The notes: a model not told the origin generated them from the sequence alone. A stretch of 16,422 bases of DNA from Bacillota bacterium (GCA_023410875.1 JAEYPH010000094.1:1-16422); one strand, 5' to 3'; numbered from the stretch's first letter, positions 1 to 7,876 are shown. Made by a program: numbers and translations.

Positions 1-114
1 GAAGTGTACTACTGCTGCCGTCGCCTTCACTCCTCCCTTGACTACCGGACCCCGAAAAACCGTGATATTCAGCGCATGACAGAGCATACCCGCCGTTTAC
101 GGTGTCCTGCTTAA
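1..114 (+). CDS. IS3-family transposase OrfB, C-terminal fragment (start outside window)
   Basis: Reading from base 1 on the plus strand gives 37 codons ending at TAA 112-114. Residues 7-18 read RRLHSSLDYRTP, the typical C-terminal signature of the IS3-family integrase domain (commonly 'YN..R.HSSL.Y.TP'), followed by a basic tail ending RCPA. OrfB carries the DDE catalytic domain that moves the element; the catalytic residues would lie outside the window. It is the only rightward gene I support and opposes the phage operon. The stop lies about 13 bp inside the presumed IS end. Family knowledge plus visible motif; the exact IS is not identified. Confidence 0.8.
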   Translation, partial: EVYYCCRRLHSSLDYRTPKNRDIQRMTEHTRRLRCPA

Positions 115-127
115 GGGGTACGGTCCA
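1..127 (+). mobile_element. Right end of an IS3-family insertion sequence (partial)
   Basis: The transposase fragment is followed by a short non-coding end. Read inward from 127 on the minus strand the sequence is TGGACCGTACCCCTTAAG and then CAGGACACC. This resembles IS3-family terminal inverted repeats in beginning with TG and having a TTAAG core followed by GGACA. The boundary is placed at 127 because the plus strand ends in CA there and the phage gene X stop codon lies at 130-132. Only one end is visible, so the target duplication cannot be checked. The window opens inside the element, which would fit an assembly break at a multicopy IS. Confidence 0.7.
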
Positions 128-129
128 GT

Positions 130-333
130 TCACCTTCGCCACGGTGGCAATGTTGCCGCCGCCGTCTCCTCGATCTCCGGGATCGCCAGCGTCACGCCCG
201 CGTCGAACACGACGACAGCGCAGTGCTGCGGGTTGGCCGCGATGATCCGGTGTGCCAGCATTTTGTCATCGTAGAAAAGCAGGGCGATCTGGTCAAGGGT
301 ATCGCCCTGCGCCGTCACATACTCAGTTCCCAA
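130..333 (-). CDS. X: P2 gpX-like tail protein X (LysM-like)
   Basis: 67 residues, the usual size for the Phage_tail_X family (P2 gpX). The N-terminal half has the LysM-like pattern YVTAQGDTLDQIALLFY and then an ANPQ segment; the C-terminus has LAIPEIEE and LPPWRR, a common ending in this family. The protein acts at the baseplate end of contractile tails. The start is TTG at 333, 7 bases after a GGAGG motif; it overlaps the end of the tape measure gene by 11 nt, which suggests translational coupling. It is the last phage gene before the IS; gene D (late control/baseplate hub) would be expected next in a P2 tail operon and is not seen. Confidence 0.9.
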   Translation of the reverse strand: MGTEYVTAQGDTLDQIALLFYDDKMLAHRIIAANPQHCAVVVFDAGVTLAIPEIEETAAATLPPWRR

Positions 334-2674
334 AAGCCACCCTCCTCTGTGCGAATCCGTGGGCTTCCAGCACCGCCTCGAAGTCTGGTATGGCAGCCTG
401 TACGCCGCGCTGCGCGTCCTCGCGCTCCGTGCCGGTACCCCCCAGTACGTTGACGATGATCTGCACCGCCATTTGCCCCGCGCCGCCCAGCATCTGCCGG
501 GTCTCGGTGTTGTTGTAGACCGTGCTGCGGGGCGGTACGTTCATCAGCTCGGGGCCGTTTTCGCCGACCAGCGAGAGCCCGCCCGGGGCGCTGGCGATGC
601 CAGCCGCATATCCGGGGATCGTCGGGATGTTGGGGATGTTCGGGATTTTCAGGTTGATGCCCAGTTGGCTCAGCGGCTCCAGCAGCTTGTTGATCGGGCC
701 GATCAGGATTGTGTTCAGCGCGTTGACAACAAGGTTCCCGGCGGCAACCAGCCCGTTTACGATGGCCTTGAGCATGCTCAGCCCCAACTCTCCCCAGTTG
801 ATCGCGCCCAGCGCCGGTCCCAACGCCTCAAAGAGCTGCTGCGGAAAGGTCAGCAGCAGCGGGATGCTGTCGAACAAAGCCTGTCCGACAGCAAGTATGA
901 TCTGCGGGATTGCCGCAATGAGTGTGGGCAGACACTGGATCAGCGCAGCGATCAGCTGAGCTATGATCTCTGCCCCGGAGCCGATCAGCATGGGAAGCGC
1001 CGTTGTCAGCGCGTTGACGACCGCCAGCAGGATCTGCGGCACCATGGCCACGAGCTGCGGCAGCGCCTGTATGATGCCCATGGCCAGCTGCACCAGGCAC
1101 TGGATGCCGGCCTCCAGGAGCAGGCCCAAATTCGCGCCCAGCCAGTCCACGAGGGATCGCACGAGAGATACCACGATCGGTACCAGTTTCGGCGCGGCTC
1201 TCAGCAGGCCCACAGCCAGCTGCGTCACGCAGTTGAGCGCGGCTGTCAGGAAAGCAGGGCCATTGTTGGCGATGATGGATATCACCGCGTCCACGAGCCC
1301 AAGCGCGGCGTCTGCCAGCATTGGCAGCACCATCGGCAGCAGGCCGACAATCGCGGAGATGATGCCTGTCACGGCGGAGATCAGCGTCGGCAGCGCTTGC
1401 GGGATGGCCTGCACCATCATCCAGGCAAAGCCGGTGATCAGCTGAATACCGGCATCTGCCAGCATTGGGCCGTAGGTCACGATGGCGCTGACAAGGCCGG
1501 TCAGCAGCGTGCGCGCCATCAGCAGCAGCGCCGGGATCATTGCGGGCGCTTGGGCAGACAAGGCGCTCACCATGGCCAGCACGCCGCCCACCAGCGCCGT
1601 CGTGAATTGCGGCATCACCGACACGATGCCGGTTATCAGGCCGGGCAAGATCGAGCTGGCGATTTCAATCGCCTGCGGTGCCATGGACGCCGCGGTCTTG
1701 AGCACATAGCGCAGGCCATATGAAATGCCCTGCGACGCCTCCGCCCAGTTTCCGGTGTCGAAGCCCTTGTTGAAGGCCTGAAGGATGCCCAGGAAGGCGG
1801 GCTGGAACTTTGATCCCATGGTGTTTCCCAGCGTCTCGATGTTCATCTGGGCCACGCGCAGCTGGTTTGGGAACGACGTGGCCAGCGTGCGCCCGAAGTC
1901 GCCCTGGGCGTCCGCCGTGACCTTCATCAGGTAGTTGTATCGCAGCATCGTCTGCTGCGCCTGGCCCATCTTGGCATACGATGTCTTGATGCCCTGCGAC
2001 AGCGCGAAGGCCTGCAGGTTCGCCACGGACAAGTTGATGCCCAGCTGCTTGAGCGGCTCGGTCTCGCCCGCGATGCCCGCACGGATTTTTTCCCACGCGT
2101 CGCCGGCTGCCAGGTTGTAAAAGCTGGACATGTCGCCGGACAGCTGCACCAGCGACCGGGACATGATGTTTGCGTAGTTTTCTGTAACGCCGGAGCTCTT
2201 GAGCATGGCCCCCATGGAGCCCGACCACATCATGGCGTTCAGCTGCGAGATTCCGGCGCTCTTGGCCGTCGTCAGCGTCCAGTCCTTGATGGCCTTGGCC
2301 GACGTTTTGAAGGTCTGCTCCACGACGTTCTGGCTCTCGGCCAGCGCCGACGACTTCTCGGCCAATTTGTATGCGCCCACGATCGTTGCCGCGGCGACAA
2401 GGCCCACGGCCCCGATGCCCACGGCGGCGATCTTTGCGGCGCCGGCGGCGGCTGCGAATCCGGCCTGCACGGCGCTGCCCATGACCTTCGCGCCAGATGC
2501 GATCTTGCCGAACACGTTGCCGATGTTCCCGCCGTGGGTTTTGGTCGCCGCGTTGGCGGCCTTGACTTGTTTCTCCAGGGCGTCGATGTTTTTGTTGACC
2601 GCCTGAATGACTTTGAGCAGCGACGGGTCCAGTTGGCCCCCTACCGATATAAGGGTCTCAAGTTCCTTTGCCAC
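323..2674 (-). CDS. T: Tail tape measure protein
   Basis: 783 residues. It sets tail length by filling the tube during assembly. The N-terminus is helical (QAVNKNIDALEKQVKAAN, about 25-42), followed by a hydrophobic Ala/Gly-rich stretch (about 74-107) and long repeating hydrophobic helices between roughly 320 and 630. Near the C-terminus it has the motif GLSLVGENGPELMNVPP, widely conserved at the end of tape measure proteins. No lysozyme or peptidase domain was recognised. The start is GTG at 2674, 9 bases after AAGGAGG, overlapping the end of the E' frame by 17 nt. It sits downstream of the tail chaperone, as in P2 and most tailed phages. Confidence 0.92.
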   Translation of the reverse strand: MAKELETLISVGGQLDPSLLKVIQAVNKNIDALEKQVKAANAATKTHGGNIGNVFGKIASGAKVMGSAVQAGFAAAAGAAKIAAVGIGAVGLVAAATIVGAYKLAEKSSALAESQNVVEQTFKTSAKAIKDWTLTTAKSAGISQLNAMMWSGSMGAMLKSSGVTENYANIMSRSLVQLSGDMSSFYNLAAGDAWEKIRAGIAGETEPLKQLGINLSVANLQAFALSQGIKTSYAKMGQAQQTMLRYNYLMKVTADAQGDFGRTLATSFPNQLRVAQMNIETLGNTMGSKFQPAFLGILQAFNKGFDTGNWAEASQGISYGLRYVLKTAASMAPQAIEIASSILPGLITGIVSVMPQFTTALVGGVLAMVSALSAQAPAMIPALLLMARTLLTGLVSAIVTYGPMLADAGIQLITGFAWMMVQAIPQALPTLISAVTGIISAIVGLLPMVLPMLADAALGLVDAVISIIANNGPAFLTAALNCVTQLAVGLLRAAPKLVPIVVSLVRSLVDWLGANLGLLLEAGIQCLVQLAMGIIQALPQLVAMVPQILLAVVNALTTALPMLIGSGAEIIAQLIAALIQCLPTLIAAIPQIILAVGQALFDSIPLLLTFPQQLFEALGPALGAINWGELGLSMLKAIVNGLVAAGNLVVNALNTILIGPINKLLEPLSQLGINLKIPNIPNIPTIPGYAAGIASAPGGLSLVGENGPELMNVPPRSTVYNNTETRQMLGGAGQMAVQIIVNVLGGTGTEREDAQRGVQAAIPDFEAVLEAHGFAQRRVAFGN

Positions 2675-3106
2675 TGCTCATCGCCTCCTTGTTCAGCTCG
2701 ATCAGCCTGTCGCGCAGATCAAAGAGCTCCACCAGCGGGATCTCATCGCACGCGATGTAGCTGGTGGAGCTCAGAAATGATATCGTTGCCTTAGCGTCCC
2801 GGATGGCGGCGCTGCCTACGATTCCGCCGAATCGTTTTGAAAAAAAGCCATGGTTTCCCCGGCCAGCCTCCTCATGTCCTTGGGGTGCAGTGCCCATGCG
2901 TCCTCGGGCGCAAGGCCGGCGGCCAACGCCCCGACAATGCCGTTGTAGGTCTCATCGGTTGCGGCCAGTACCACGATGTGGTTGCGTGCTTGCACGAACT
3001 TCTGCGCCCGGTCCATCGTCCCGTTGTTCAGGCTGTCGAAGTCAGGCTCCAGCGTCTTGACCTCTTTGCCGTCAACCATGATCGGCTTGTAGAGTTTGAT
3101 TTCCAT
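2658..3106 (-). CDS. E': Tail assembly chaperone E+E' (-1 frameshift product)
   Basis: A -1 shift on the T_TTT_TTT heptamer extends gene E into the overlapping frame, giving about 149 residues against 96. After the shared segment MAFF the extension reads SKRFGGIVGSAAIRDAKATI, continues through SYIACDEIPLVELFDLRDRL and ends EAMSSGKGT. The E' frame has no credible start of its own: the first ATG-like codon at 2897 gives a shadow of gene E. It ends 17 nt inside the tape measure gene. P2 makes E+E' in the same way. The shift is inferred from heptamer, overlap and synteny; its efficiency cannot be read from sequence. Confidence 0.85.
2816..3106 (-). CDS. E: Tail assembly chaperone E (zero-frame product)
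   Basis: 96 residues, similar in length and position to P2 gpE and Mu gp41-type chaperones (Phage_TAC_7 family). It starts MEIKLYKPIMVDGKEVKTLE, typical of this family, and has a helical core (about 30-85). These proteins coat the tape measure protein during tail assembly. The start is ATG at 3106 with AAGGAGG four bases upstream. A run of seven T (2846-2840 on the minus strand) spans codons 87-89 and allows a -1 shift into the next frame; the zero-frame protein ends at TAG 2816-2818 after NDSAES. Confidence 0.88.
   Translation of the reverse strand: MEIKLYKPIMVDGKEVKTLEPDFDSLNNGTMDRAQKFVQARNHIVVLAATDETYNGIVGALAAGLAPEDAWALHPKDMRRLAGETMAFFQNDSAES
2840..2846 (-). promoter_or_regulatory. Slippery heptamer T TTT TTT for programmed -1 frameshift
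   Basis: In the gene E frame the codons are GCT TTT TTT CAA, so the heptamer T_TTT_TTT sits with XXY and YYZ in the zero frame. Slipping one base back gives GCT TTT TTT TCA and enters the E' frame. P2 uses the close relative T_TTT_TTG at the same place. Confidence 0.85.
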
Positions 3107-3115
3107 AGGGCCTCC

Positions 3116-3637
3116 TTAGTCCAGGAAGGAGCGGATATTTTTCGTGAGATCCACACCATTCACAATGAACTTGCTGTTGAGCTTGTCGATTTCGGTGATG
3201 GCCTTGCCGTCGATCTCGTCCTTGTAGTAGGTCAGGGCGATGTCCACCGTCACGTCCGATGTGGCGTTGGTCTCCACCTTGCCCGGGTTGCGCTTCTTGG
3301 GCGTGCCCACCATGATCGCACGATGACGCACGTAGTCCATGCTGCCGTTCGCTTGATTGTGGGCGTCGGTGAACCAACGCACCTCGAACTTGCGCGGGCG
3401 GGGGATGCCGATGGCGGCGAAGTGCTTGCTGTCCACGCGCCCGGCAATCGTCGCCGTCAGCGCGGCCATGGCGAACAGCGAAGGGATCTCGACCTCGCCC
3501 AAGATGCCCGCACCCTTGATCGCATCCGCGCCAAACTCGATGGACGGCAGCTGCACGCTCGTGGTGTCCATCAGCGGGATCATCTTTCCGGCGCTCTCGA
3601 AGGCGACGGAATACTGGATAACCTTGTTGTTGATCAT
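3116..3637 (-). CDS. FII: Contractile tail tube protein (P2 FII-like)
   Basis: 173 residues, almost the length of P2 FII (172). Family-type features are the N-terminal INNKVIQYSVAFESAG, LPSIEFGADAIKGAGILGEVEIP (about 30-52), and a conserved C-terminal half including DIALTYYKDEIDGKAITEID. It forms the rigid inner tube around which the sheath contracts. The ATG at 3637 is preceded by GGGAGGT. It follows the sheath gene with only 3 bases between them, the standard FI-FII order. Confidence 0.93.
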   Translation of the reverse strand: MINNKVIQYSVAFESAGKMIPLMDTTSVQLPSIEFGADAIKGAGILGEVEIPSLFAMAALTATIAGRVDSKHFAAIGIPRPRKFEVRWFTDAHNQANGSMDYVRHRAIMVGTPKKRNPGKVETNATSDVTVDIALTYYKDEIDGKAITEIDKLNSKFIVNGVDLTKNIRSFLD

Positions 3638-3640
3638 CGC

Positions 3641-5068
3641 TTACCTCCCAGCGACGAGCGAACCGTCGCGCATCACACTGAACTCCAGCGCGGTCATGGG
3701 CGGCACATCGTTGTAGCGCACCGCGTACTTGAAGCGCCCGGCCACCGTTTCGCTGCCTGCCGCGTCATAGGCGATATCCGCGCCGCGCAGTGCACCCATG
3801 GCCACCAGACCGTTGAGCCACGGCTGGGCGCTGTCCACGACGGACTGGATCTGCCGGTCGTTGCCGGGGTCGTCCACAGCGTTCAGGTAGCTCTGCTGCA
3901 GCGTGTTGCCCAGGTACAGGCGCATACACACGGTGCTGTCGAACATGTCCTCGGGCGGGATGTCGGCCTCATTGGCATAGGCATAGTTGCCCATGTGAGC
4001 GCCCCACAGCCGCCACTGGCCGCCCACGCGGTTCAGCGTCGTGATGCCCACGGCGTTCAGGTCGTTGGCGTCGGTCTCGACCATGGGCACGGCGGTGCCG
4101 TCGGCCAGCACGGGCCCGGCGCTGTCCACGTCCTTGTTGGATGGGCTCTCGAACGGCACGTTATCGCGGGCCTGCCAGACGCGCTGGAAGCCCACGACTG
4201 CCAGCGTGGACATGTGATAGACCTTCCCGCCCAGCGCGGACATAGGCCAGCACGCCTTGGCGATCTCGCTCGTGTAGCCGTTGGTGGCCTTCCATGCCTT
4301 GGCGGCGGCGCGGGTCAGCGTCGTGCTGGCGTCAATGTCCACAGCGACGATACAGCGCCACTTGCCGCTGATTGCCGCAGCCTTGGTGACCATGGCCGTG
4401 TATACATCCGGCAGCTGCGACCAGCCCGGCGCGGCGATGATGCCGGGTATCAGGTCCAGCGTGGAATAGATCAGGTCGATGGCCTCCAGGCCCGTGCGGG
4501 TTTCGTCGGATTCCACGGCGCCCACGATGTCGGTGTCCTCGACCGCCGTGATGTCCAGCGTGGAATAGGTAACGGTCACGGTGCCCAGGCCGGCCACGGT
4601 CTTGTCCGTGATCTTTACCTGGTAGCGCCCGCTCTTGAGCGCGTATTCCACGGCGAAATCAGTACCCAGCACCTTGCCCTCGATCTCAACGCTGTCCAGG
4701 ATCACGGTTTCCTTGTCGATCCATGCGACCTTGGCGACCGGCGTGATGGACGTGCTGCCCTCTTCGTCGATGTGCAGTTCCGGGTCGAAAACGTTGATGC
4801 AGATGATGGGTCCGACCGGACCCAGGCCGCCGTCGAAGTGTGCCTTCATCGCCTCGCACAGCGTGAACTTGGCCCAGTCATCGGAGTAGCCCAGCATCGC
4901 CCGGGCGTCGGCCATGGACGTCAGCACGACCGGCACATTCACCAGCGGGCTGGCCGTCAGGTTGACCGGCGCGGTGCCGATGTACACCGGGAGCGCGAAC
5001 ACGCCCTCGGGCACGGCGGCCGGAGACGACGGCACATATTCCGCGTAAGTACCGTGTTTGTATGGCAT
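3641..5068 (-). CDS. FI: Contractile tail sheath protein (P2 FI-like)
   Basis: 475 residues, somewhat longer than P2 FI (396). The N-terminus (YKHGTYAEYVPSS, then PVYIGTAP) and the C-terminal region (IPPEDMFDSTVCMRLYLGN and the last 60 residues) fit the P2 sheath family. An inserted domain of about 90 residues (roughly 115-205, ITPVAKVAWIDKETVIL and later TVTVTYSTLDITA) looks beta-rich and probably lies on the outside of the tail. This gene shows that the tail is contractile (myophage). The start is ATG at 5068 with GAGGTG upstream. Confidence 0.93.
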   Translation of the reverse strand: MPYKHGTYAEYVPSSPAAVPEGVFALPVYIGTAPVNLTASPLVNVPVVLTSMADARAMLGYSDDWAKFTLCEAMKAHFDGGLGPVGPIICINVFDPELHIDEEGSTSITPVAKVAWIDKETVILDSVEIEGKVLGTDFAVEYALKSGRYQVKITDKTVAGLGTVTVTYSTLDITAVEDTDIVGAVESDETRTGLEAIDLIYSTLDLIPGIIAAPGWSQLPDVYTAMVTKAAAISGKWRCIVAVDIDASTTLTRAAAKAWKATNGYTSEIAKACWPMSALGGKVYHMSTLAVVGFQRVWQARDNVPFESPSNKDVDSAGPVLADGTAVPMVETDANDLNAVGITTLNRVGGQWRLWGAHMGNYAYANEADIPPEDMFDSTVCMRLYLGNTLQQSYLNAVDDPGNDRQIQSVVDSAQPWLNGLVAMGALRGADIAYDAAGSETVAGRFKYAVRYNDVPPMTALEFSVMRDGSLVAGR

Positions 5069-5077
5069 TGTTTCACC

Positions 5078-5611
5078 TCAATTCAAAGTCAGGAAGTTGT
5101 CCGGCACATCCATCTGCGCCGGCGTGGTCGCGATCTTGGCGTCGAAGGACAGCCAGCCATACCAATAGGGGTATGGCTGGTCCTGGTACATGCCCCAGCG
5201 CACCGGCGGCTGTATGGTTATGTGCCGCAGCACCGGGTGGCGCAGCAGCGCCCGCTTGATGCGCTCGATGACCAGCAGCAGGTCGATGTAGCCCTGGTTG
5301 TTCAGGTCTTTCGTGCCGTCCGGGCGCGTTGTGCCGGTGGAGTAGGTGCCCACCGTGACCATCAGCGACACCGTGGCATCGGTGCCGCTGTCGATGCCGC
5401 CGGTCTCATCCAGGCCCACGACCACGCGCGGCGCAATGTAGCCCGAGCCGTATGCGCTCATGTCGGCGTTGCGTGGCGGTGCGTGGCCCACGTCCACAGC
5501 CAGCGGCACCTTTGGGTCGCCTGCTTCGGCTTCCGCCGCTTCCAGCAGCAGGTCCGCTGCGGCGGCCCGTATCGCGTCGGCCACGGAGTTCATCGCATCC
5601 AGCGTCGTCAT
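5078..5611 (-). CDS. Probable tail terminator/completion protein
   Basis: 177 residues, no confident family recognition. It lies between the head-tail joining candidate and the sheath, the place of the tail terminator or gpU/gp37-like protein in contractile phages. The N-terminus is a helix (NSVADAIRAAAADLLLEAAE), followed by a beta-rich body with SLMVTVGTYSTGTTRPDGTK and a helix YIDLLLVIERIKRALLRHPV (about 108-127), the usual helix-plus-sheet pattern of terminators. The C-terminus has QDQPYPYWYGWLSFDAKIA, resembling terminators that end in a strand of the type 'W.g.l.f.a'. The role is inferred from position and pattern. Confidence 0.55.
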   Translation of the reverse strand: MTTLDAMNSVADAIRAAAADLLLEAAEAEAGDPKVPLAVDVGHAPPRNADMSAYGSGYIAPRVVVGLDETGGIDSGTDATVSLMVTVGTYSTGTTRPDGTKDLNNQGYIDLLLVIERIKRALLRHPVLRHITIQPPVRWGMYQDQPYPYWYGWLSFDAKIATTPAQMDVPDNFLTLN

Positions 5612-5613
5612 GC

Positions 5614-5940
5614 TTACGCCCCTTTGTTCAGAATAATCTCGTACATGCCGTCCTCTTCGCGCACATCGGCTACGGTGTACGGCTTGCCGTCGAAGAGCTG
5701 CTTCTGGCCCTTTACGATGGGGATCGCGAAGACTGCCGCCGACACGAAATACAGCAGCTCGCCGATGTAAAGGCCGTCGTATTCCCGGCTGGCCCTCTCG
5801 GTCAGCCGCTGCTCATCCACGATGGCGGTGATGGGCTCCGGGCCGTGCCCTGGGCGGTACTGGATCTGATGGAGATCACCAAACTCATCAACACTCAGGA
5901 ACACGGCCCGGTCGTTTGAAACTTGTTCTTTGAAGCCCAT
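5614..5940 (-). CDS. Probable head-tail joining protein (gpFII-like)
   Basis: 108 residues from ATG 5940 (AGGA eight bases upstream; 10 bp after the capsid stop). Longer readings up to 6156 overlap the capsid gene and give Arg/Trp-rich nonsense, so I reject them. The protein is beta-rich, with YDGLYIGELLYFVSAAVF and later KPYTVADVREEDGMYEIILN. This fits small beta-barrel joining proteins such as lambda gpFII (117 residues), which is also encoded shortly after the capsid. Family assignment is from size, pattern and synteny. Confidence 0.55.
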   Translation of the reverse strand: MGFKEQVSNDRAVFLSVDEFGDLHQIQYRPGHGPEPITAIVDEQRLTERASREYDGLYIGELLYFVSAAVFAIPIVKGQKQLFDGKPYTVADVREEDGMYEIILNKGA

Positions 5941-5950
5941 GGGTTTATCC

Positions 5951-7003
5951 TCACACCTTGAGAACAAGCCAGCTGTCAACCATGTTCGGGGCGGGGAGCG
6001 GGCGGCTCTGCAGCGCCAGGTATCGAGCCACCGGGTTATGTTCCAGCCAAGTCTCCGGAGTACGCTCGCCGATGACGGAGCGAATGCCGCCGGGTACGGT
6101 CTCGTCTGCCACGGCCATCTCGCCGTAGTAGATCGCGAAGCCCGCGTCGGTGCCAATCAGCAACACCGTGCCGTCGGGCACCATGGGCTTTTCGACGTTG
6201 TCCTGGTCGTCCACATACCACTCGTCGTAAATATAGATGGACAAGTTGAGCTTGGGGATGTAGCCGCCATAGGTGATGCCCTGCGGAAGCACCGTCGGGT
6301 TAATGACGGCCAGCGTCAGGTTTTTCGCGTCCAGCACCTCCAGCACGCTGGCGCATGCGACGAACTCGTTGTAGGCATCGCGGGCCATCAGCGCCACGTT
6401 GGGTCTACGGAAGCCGCTCTTTACGACGGCCTGCTGGGCCTTCTCCAGGTCAACAAGCGGCGTGGCTGTAGCTTTTGTGCTCCATACTGCGCCGTATCCG
6501 GAAGTGGTGCCGCAGGTCGCCTTCTGTGTAAAACCGAAGTCGATCTCGTAATCCACATCCTCGCCTTTGACGGGGATTTTTCCGGTGAACAGCGCCTGAG
6601 CGCACATCCACTCGACGCGGCGGTCGTTCATGCTGTTGAAATCCGCCATGACCTCTGCCATGCGGATAATGGAGCGGTCGGCCATGGTCAGGCCGCTGTT
6701 CTGGATACCTTCTCCCATCACGCGAACCTGCAGATCATCCAGCGTGGTGGTGTCCTTGGGGCACAGCATGGGAGTATCAAAGCTGTTGGTCTGGAACCCC
6801 TGCTTGCCGACACCCTTGGCCGCGCCTTTCGGGTTAACGAACGGCGACATCCGACGCTTGCCTTTGTAGAAATCCACATCGGCCTTGGTGCCGGCGATGG
6901 GCTTGCTGCGGGGGAAAAACGTGTTGGTCAACCAGCGGTGGTTTGGCGGCAGCGCGCGCACAACTTCGTCAAGCGTCCTGGGATCGAAAATGCTGATAGG
7001 CAT
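5951..7003 (-). CDS. Major capsid protein (lambda gpE family)
   Basis: 350 residues, about the length of lambda gpE (341). It has the typical N-terminus ISIFDPRTLDEVV, the segment LTNTFFPRSKP (about 25-35), the mid-region DLQVRVMGEG, the helix ADRSIIRMAEVMADFNSMNDRR, and late motifs including YIYDEWYVDD. It forms the icosahedral shell. ATG at 7003 is preceded by GAGGAGGG. It follows the decoration protein as E follows D in lambda. Confidence 0.93.
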   Translation of the reverse strand: MPISIFDPRTLDEVVRALPPNHRWLTNTFFPRSKPIAGTKADVDFYKGKRRMSPFVNPKGAAKGVGKQGFQTNSFDTPMLCPKDTTTLDDLQVRVMGEGIQNSGLTMADRSIIRMAEVMADFNSMNDRRVEWMCAQALFTGKIPVKGEDVDYEIDFGFTQKATCGTTSGYGAVWSTKATATPLVDLEKAQQAVVKSGFRRPNVALMARDAYNEFVACASVLEVLDAKNLTLAVINPTVLPQGITYGGYIPKLNLSIYIYDEWYVDDQDNVEKPMVPDGTVLLIGTDAGFAIYYGEMAVADETVPGGIRSVIGERTPETWLEHNPVARYLALQSRPLPAPNMVDSWLVLKV

Positions 7004-7030
7004 GTCTATATTTCCCTCCTCATTAGTCGG

Positions 7031-7456
7031 TTACGCCGGCAGGATGGCCCGCAGGATGATGCCCTGCTTGGCCAACACAAAGCGGTTGTCGTCGGCGTCG
7101 CTTGCACCGCCGAAGCCCACGGAGCCCTCGTCGAACACGCCGGAAATGTAGGCGGTGATCTTGGCAGTCTCGCCGCTGCCGGTCGTCACGTCCTCTGCGG
7201 CCACGGTGTAGACAGAGAAGATGTTGGCGGTGCCCGCCGGAGCCACGAAGGTTTCCGCGGCAGTCACGGTGATTGCGCCGTCACCAGTGTCGGCCACATT
7301 TTCGGTCACAGCGCCGTCGCCAGTGTCGGCTTCGGGCGTCATCGCCAGTTCCAGCAGGTCGCCGCGGGCGATGGTCTGGCTGGCGCCCACGGTCACAGTC
7401 ACGGGCACTACATCGCCCTGGATCAGGTTGTCACGGGTCAAGGTCTCGGTCGTCAT
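7031..7456 (-). CDS. Head decoration protein D
   Basis: 141 residues; lambda gpD is 110. It belongs to the small capsid-stabilising decoration family, suggested by GDVVPVTVTVGASQTIARGD, ITAYISGVFDEGSVGF and the C-terminal FVLAKQGIILRAILPA. The extra length is partly explained by a tandem repeat of 12 residues (ADTGDGA[V/I]T..., residues 43-66) that replaces the usual short loop. ATG at 7456 has GGAGG seven bases upstream. Position directly before the major capsid gene supports the call. Confidence 0.85.
   Translation of the reverse strand: MTTETLTRDNLIQGDVVPVTVTVGASQTIARGDLLELAMTPEADTGDGAVTENVADTGDGAITVTAAETFVAPAGTANIFSVYTVAAEDVTTGSGETAKITAYISGVFDEGSVGFGGASDADDNRFVLAKQGIILRAILPA
7259..7330 (-). 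repeat. 36-bp tandem duplication inside the decoration gene
   Basis: Two adjacent 36-bp units (7295-7330 and 7259-7294) share a 20-base core differing at one position. In protein they give ADTGDGAVTENV and ADTGDGAITVTA. The second halves have diverged, so the duplication is not brand new. Confidence 0.85.
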
Positions 7457-7474
7457 ATCCGTTCCTCCAGTCTC

Positions 7475-7876
7475 TTACCGCTGGGGCCTGTAGCCCTGCA
7501 GCGCGTTCTTGGCAATCTCGCCGACGCGGCTCAGCGCAGCCTTGTCCTGCGCGCCCTTGTTCTTGCCATCCGTCGGGTCCCCGGCGGCACCGGGCACCAG
7601 GTTGGCGTTGCTATCGTCGGCGTCATCTTCGATCGCCTTGACATAGCCCTTGTTCAGGAACTTGCCTTCCTTGACTGCCTGCAGGGCCACGGTGTTTGCG
7701 GTTGCCTGGGTGTTGGTGAACTTGGCCGTGTTGATCAACTCCGGGGCAACGGTGTTGGCCAGCTCGTCGATGGCCTGGATGCGGGCCCGCTCAGCGGTCG
7801 CACCGGCGGCGCTGGCGGCGGTTTCGATCTGGTTCACCAGGTCGGGGTGCTGGGATCTGAGTTCGTCCAAAGTCAT
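7475..7876 (-). CDS. Scaffold-like protein (C-terminal part of a ClpP-scaffold pair)
   Basis: 133 residues from ATG 7876, starting MTLDELRSQHPDLVNQIETA with the helical segment ATAERARIQAIDELAN and the later block NTVALQAVKEGKFLNKGYVKA. Such helical, Ala/Glu-rich domains are found at the C-terminus of phage ClpP-like prohead proteases or as separate scaffolds (compare nested Nu3 in lambda C). The ATG overlaps the stop of the protease gene (ATGA) and a GAGGAGG motif lies 11 bases upstream. The same frame is open upstream to GTG 7993, and residues before the ATG (VASFSAQAGQKPATNTTTPK) look like genuine linker, so the ancestral gene was probably fused to the protease. Confidence 0.7.
   Translation of the reverse strand: MTLDELRSQHPDLVNQIETAASAAGATAERARIQAIDELANTVAPELINTAKFTNTQATANTVALQAVKEGKFLNKGYVKAIEDDADDSNANLVPGAAGDPTDGKNKGAQDKAALSRVGEIAKNALQGYRPQR

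Noticed and set aside
1..142. Minus-strand open frame running from GTG 142 or 133 to the window edge, as a possible start of gene D
   Set aside because: The protein (NWTVPLKQDTVNGG...) does not resemble gpD, and the same DNA is explained by the IS terminal repeat and the transposase C-terminus on the plus strand.
2837..5770. Plus-strand 977-codon open frame opposite sheath, tube and chaperone genes
   Set aside because: It is His/Arg/Gln/Val-rich with no recognisable domain, the usual antisense shadow of GC-rich genes; the minus strand holds several clear tail genes.
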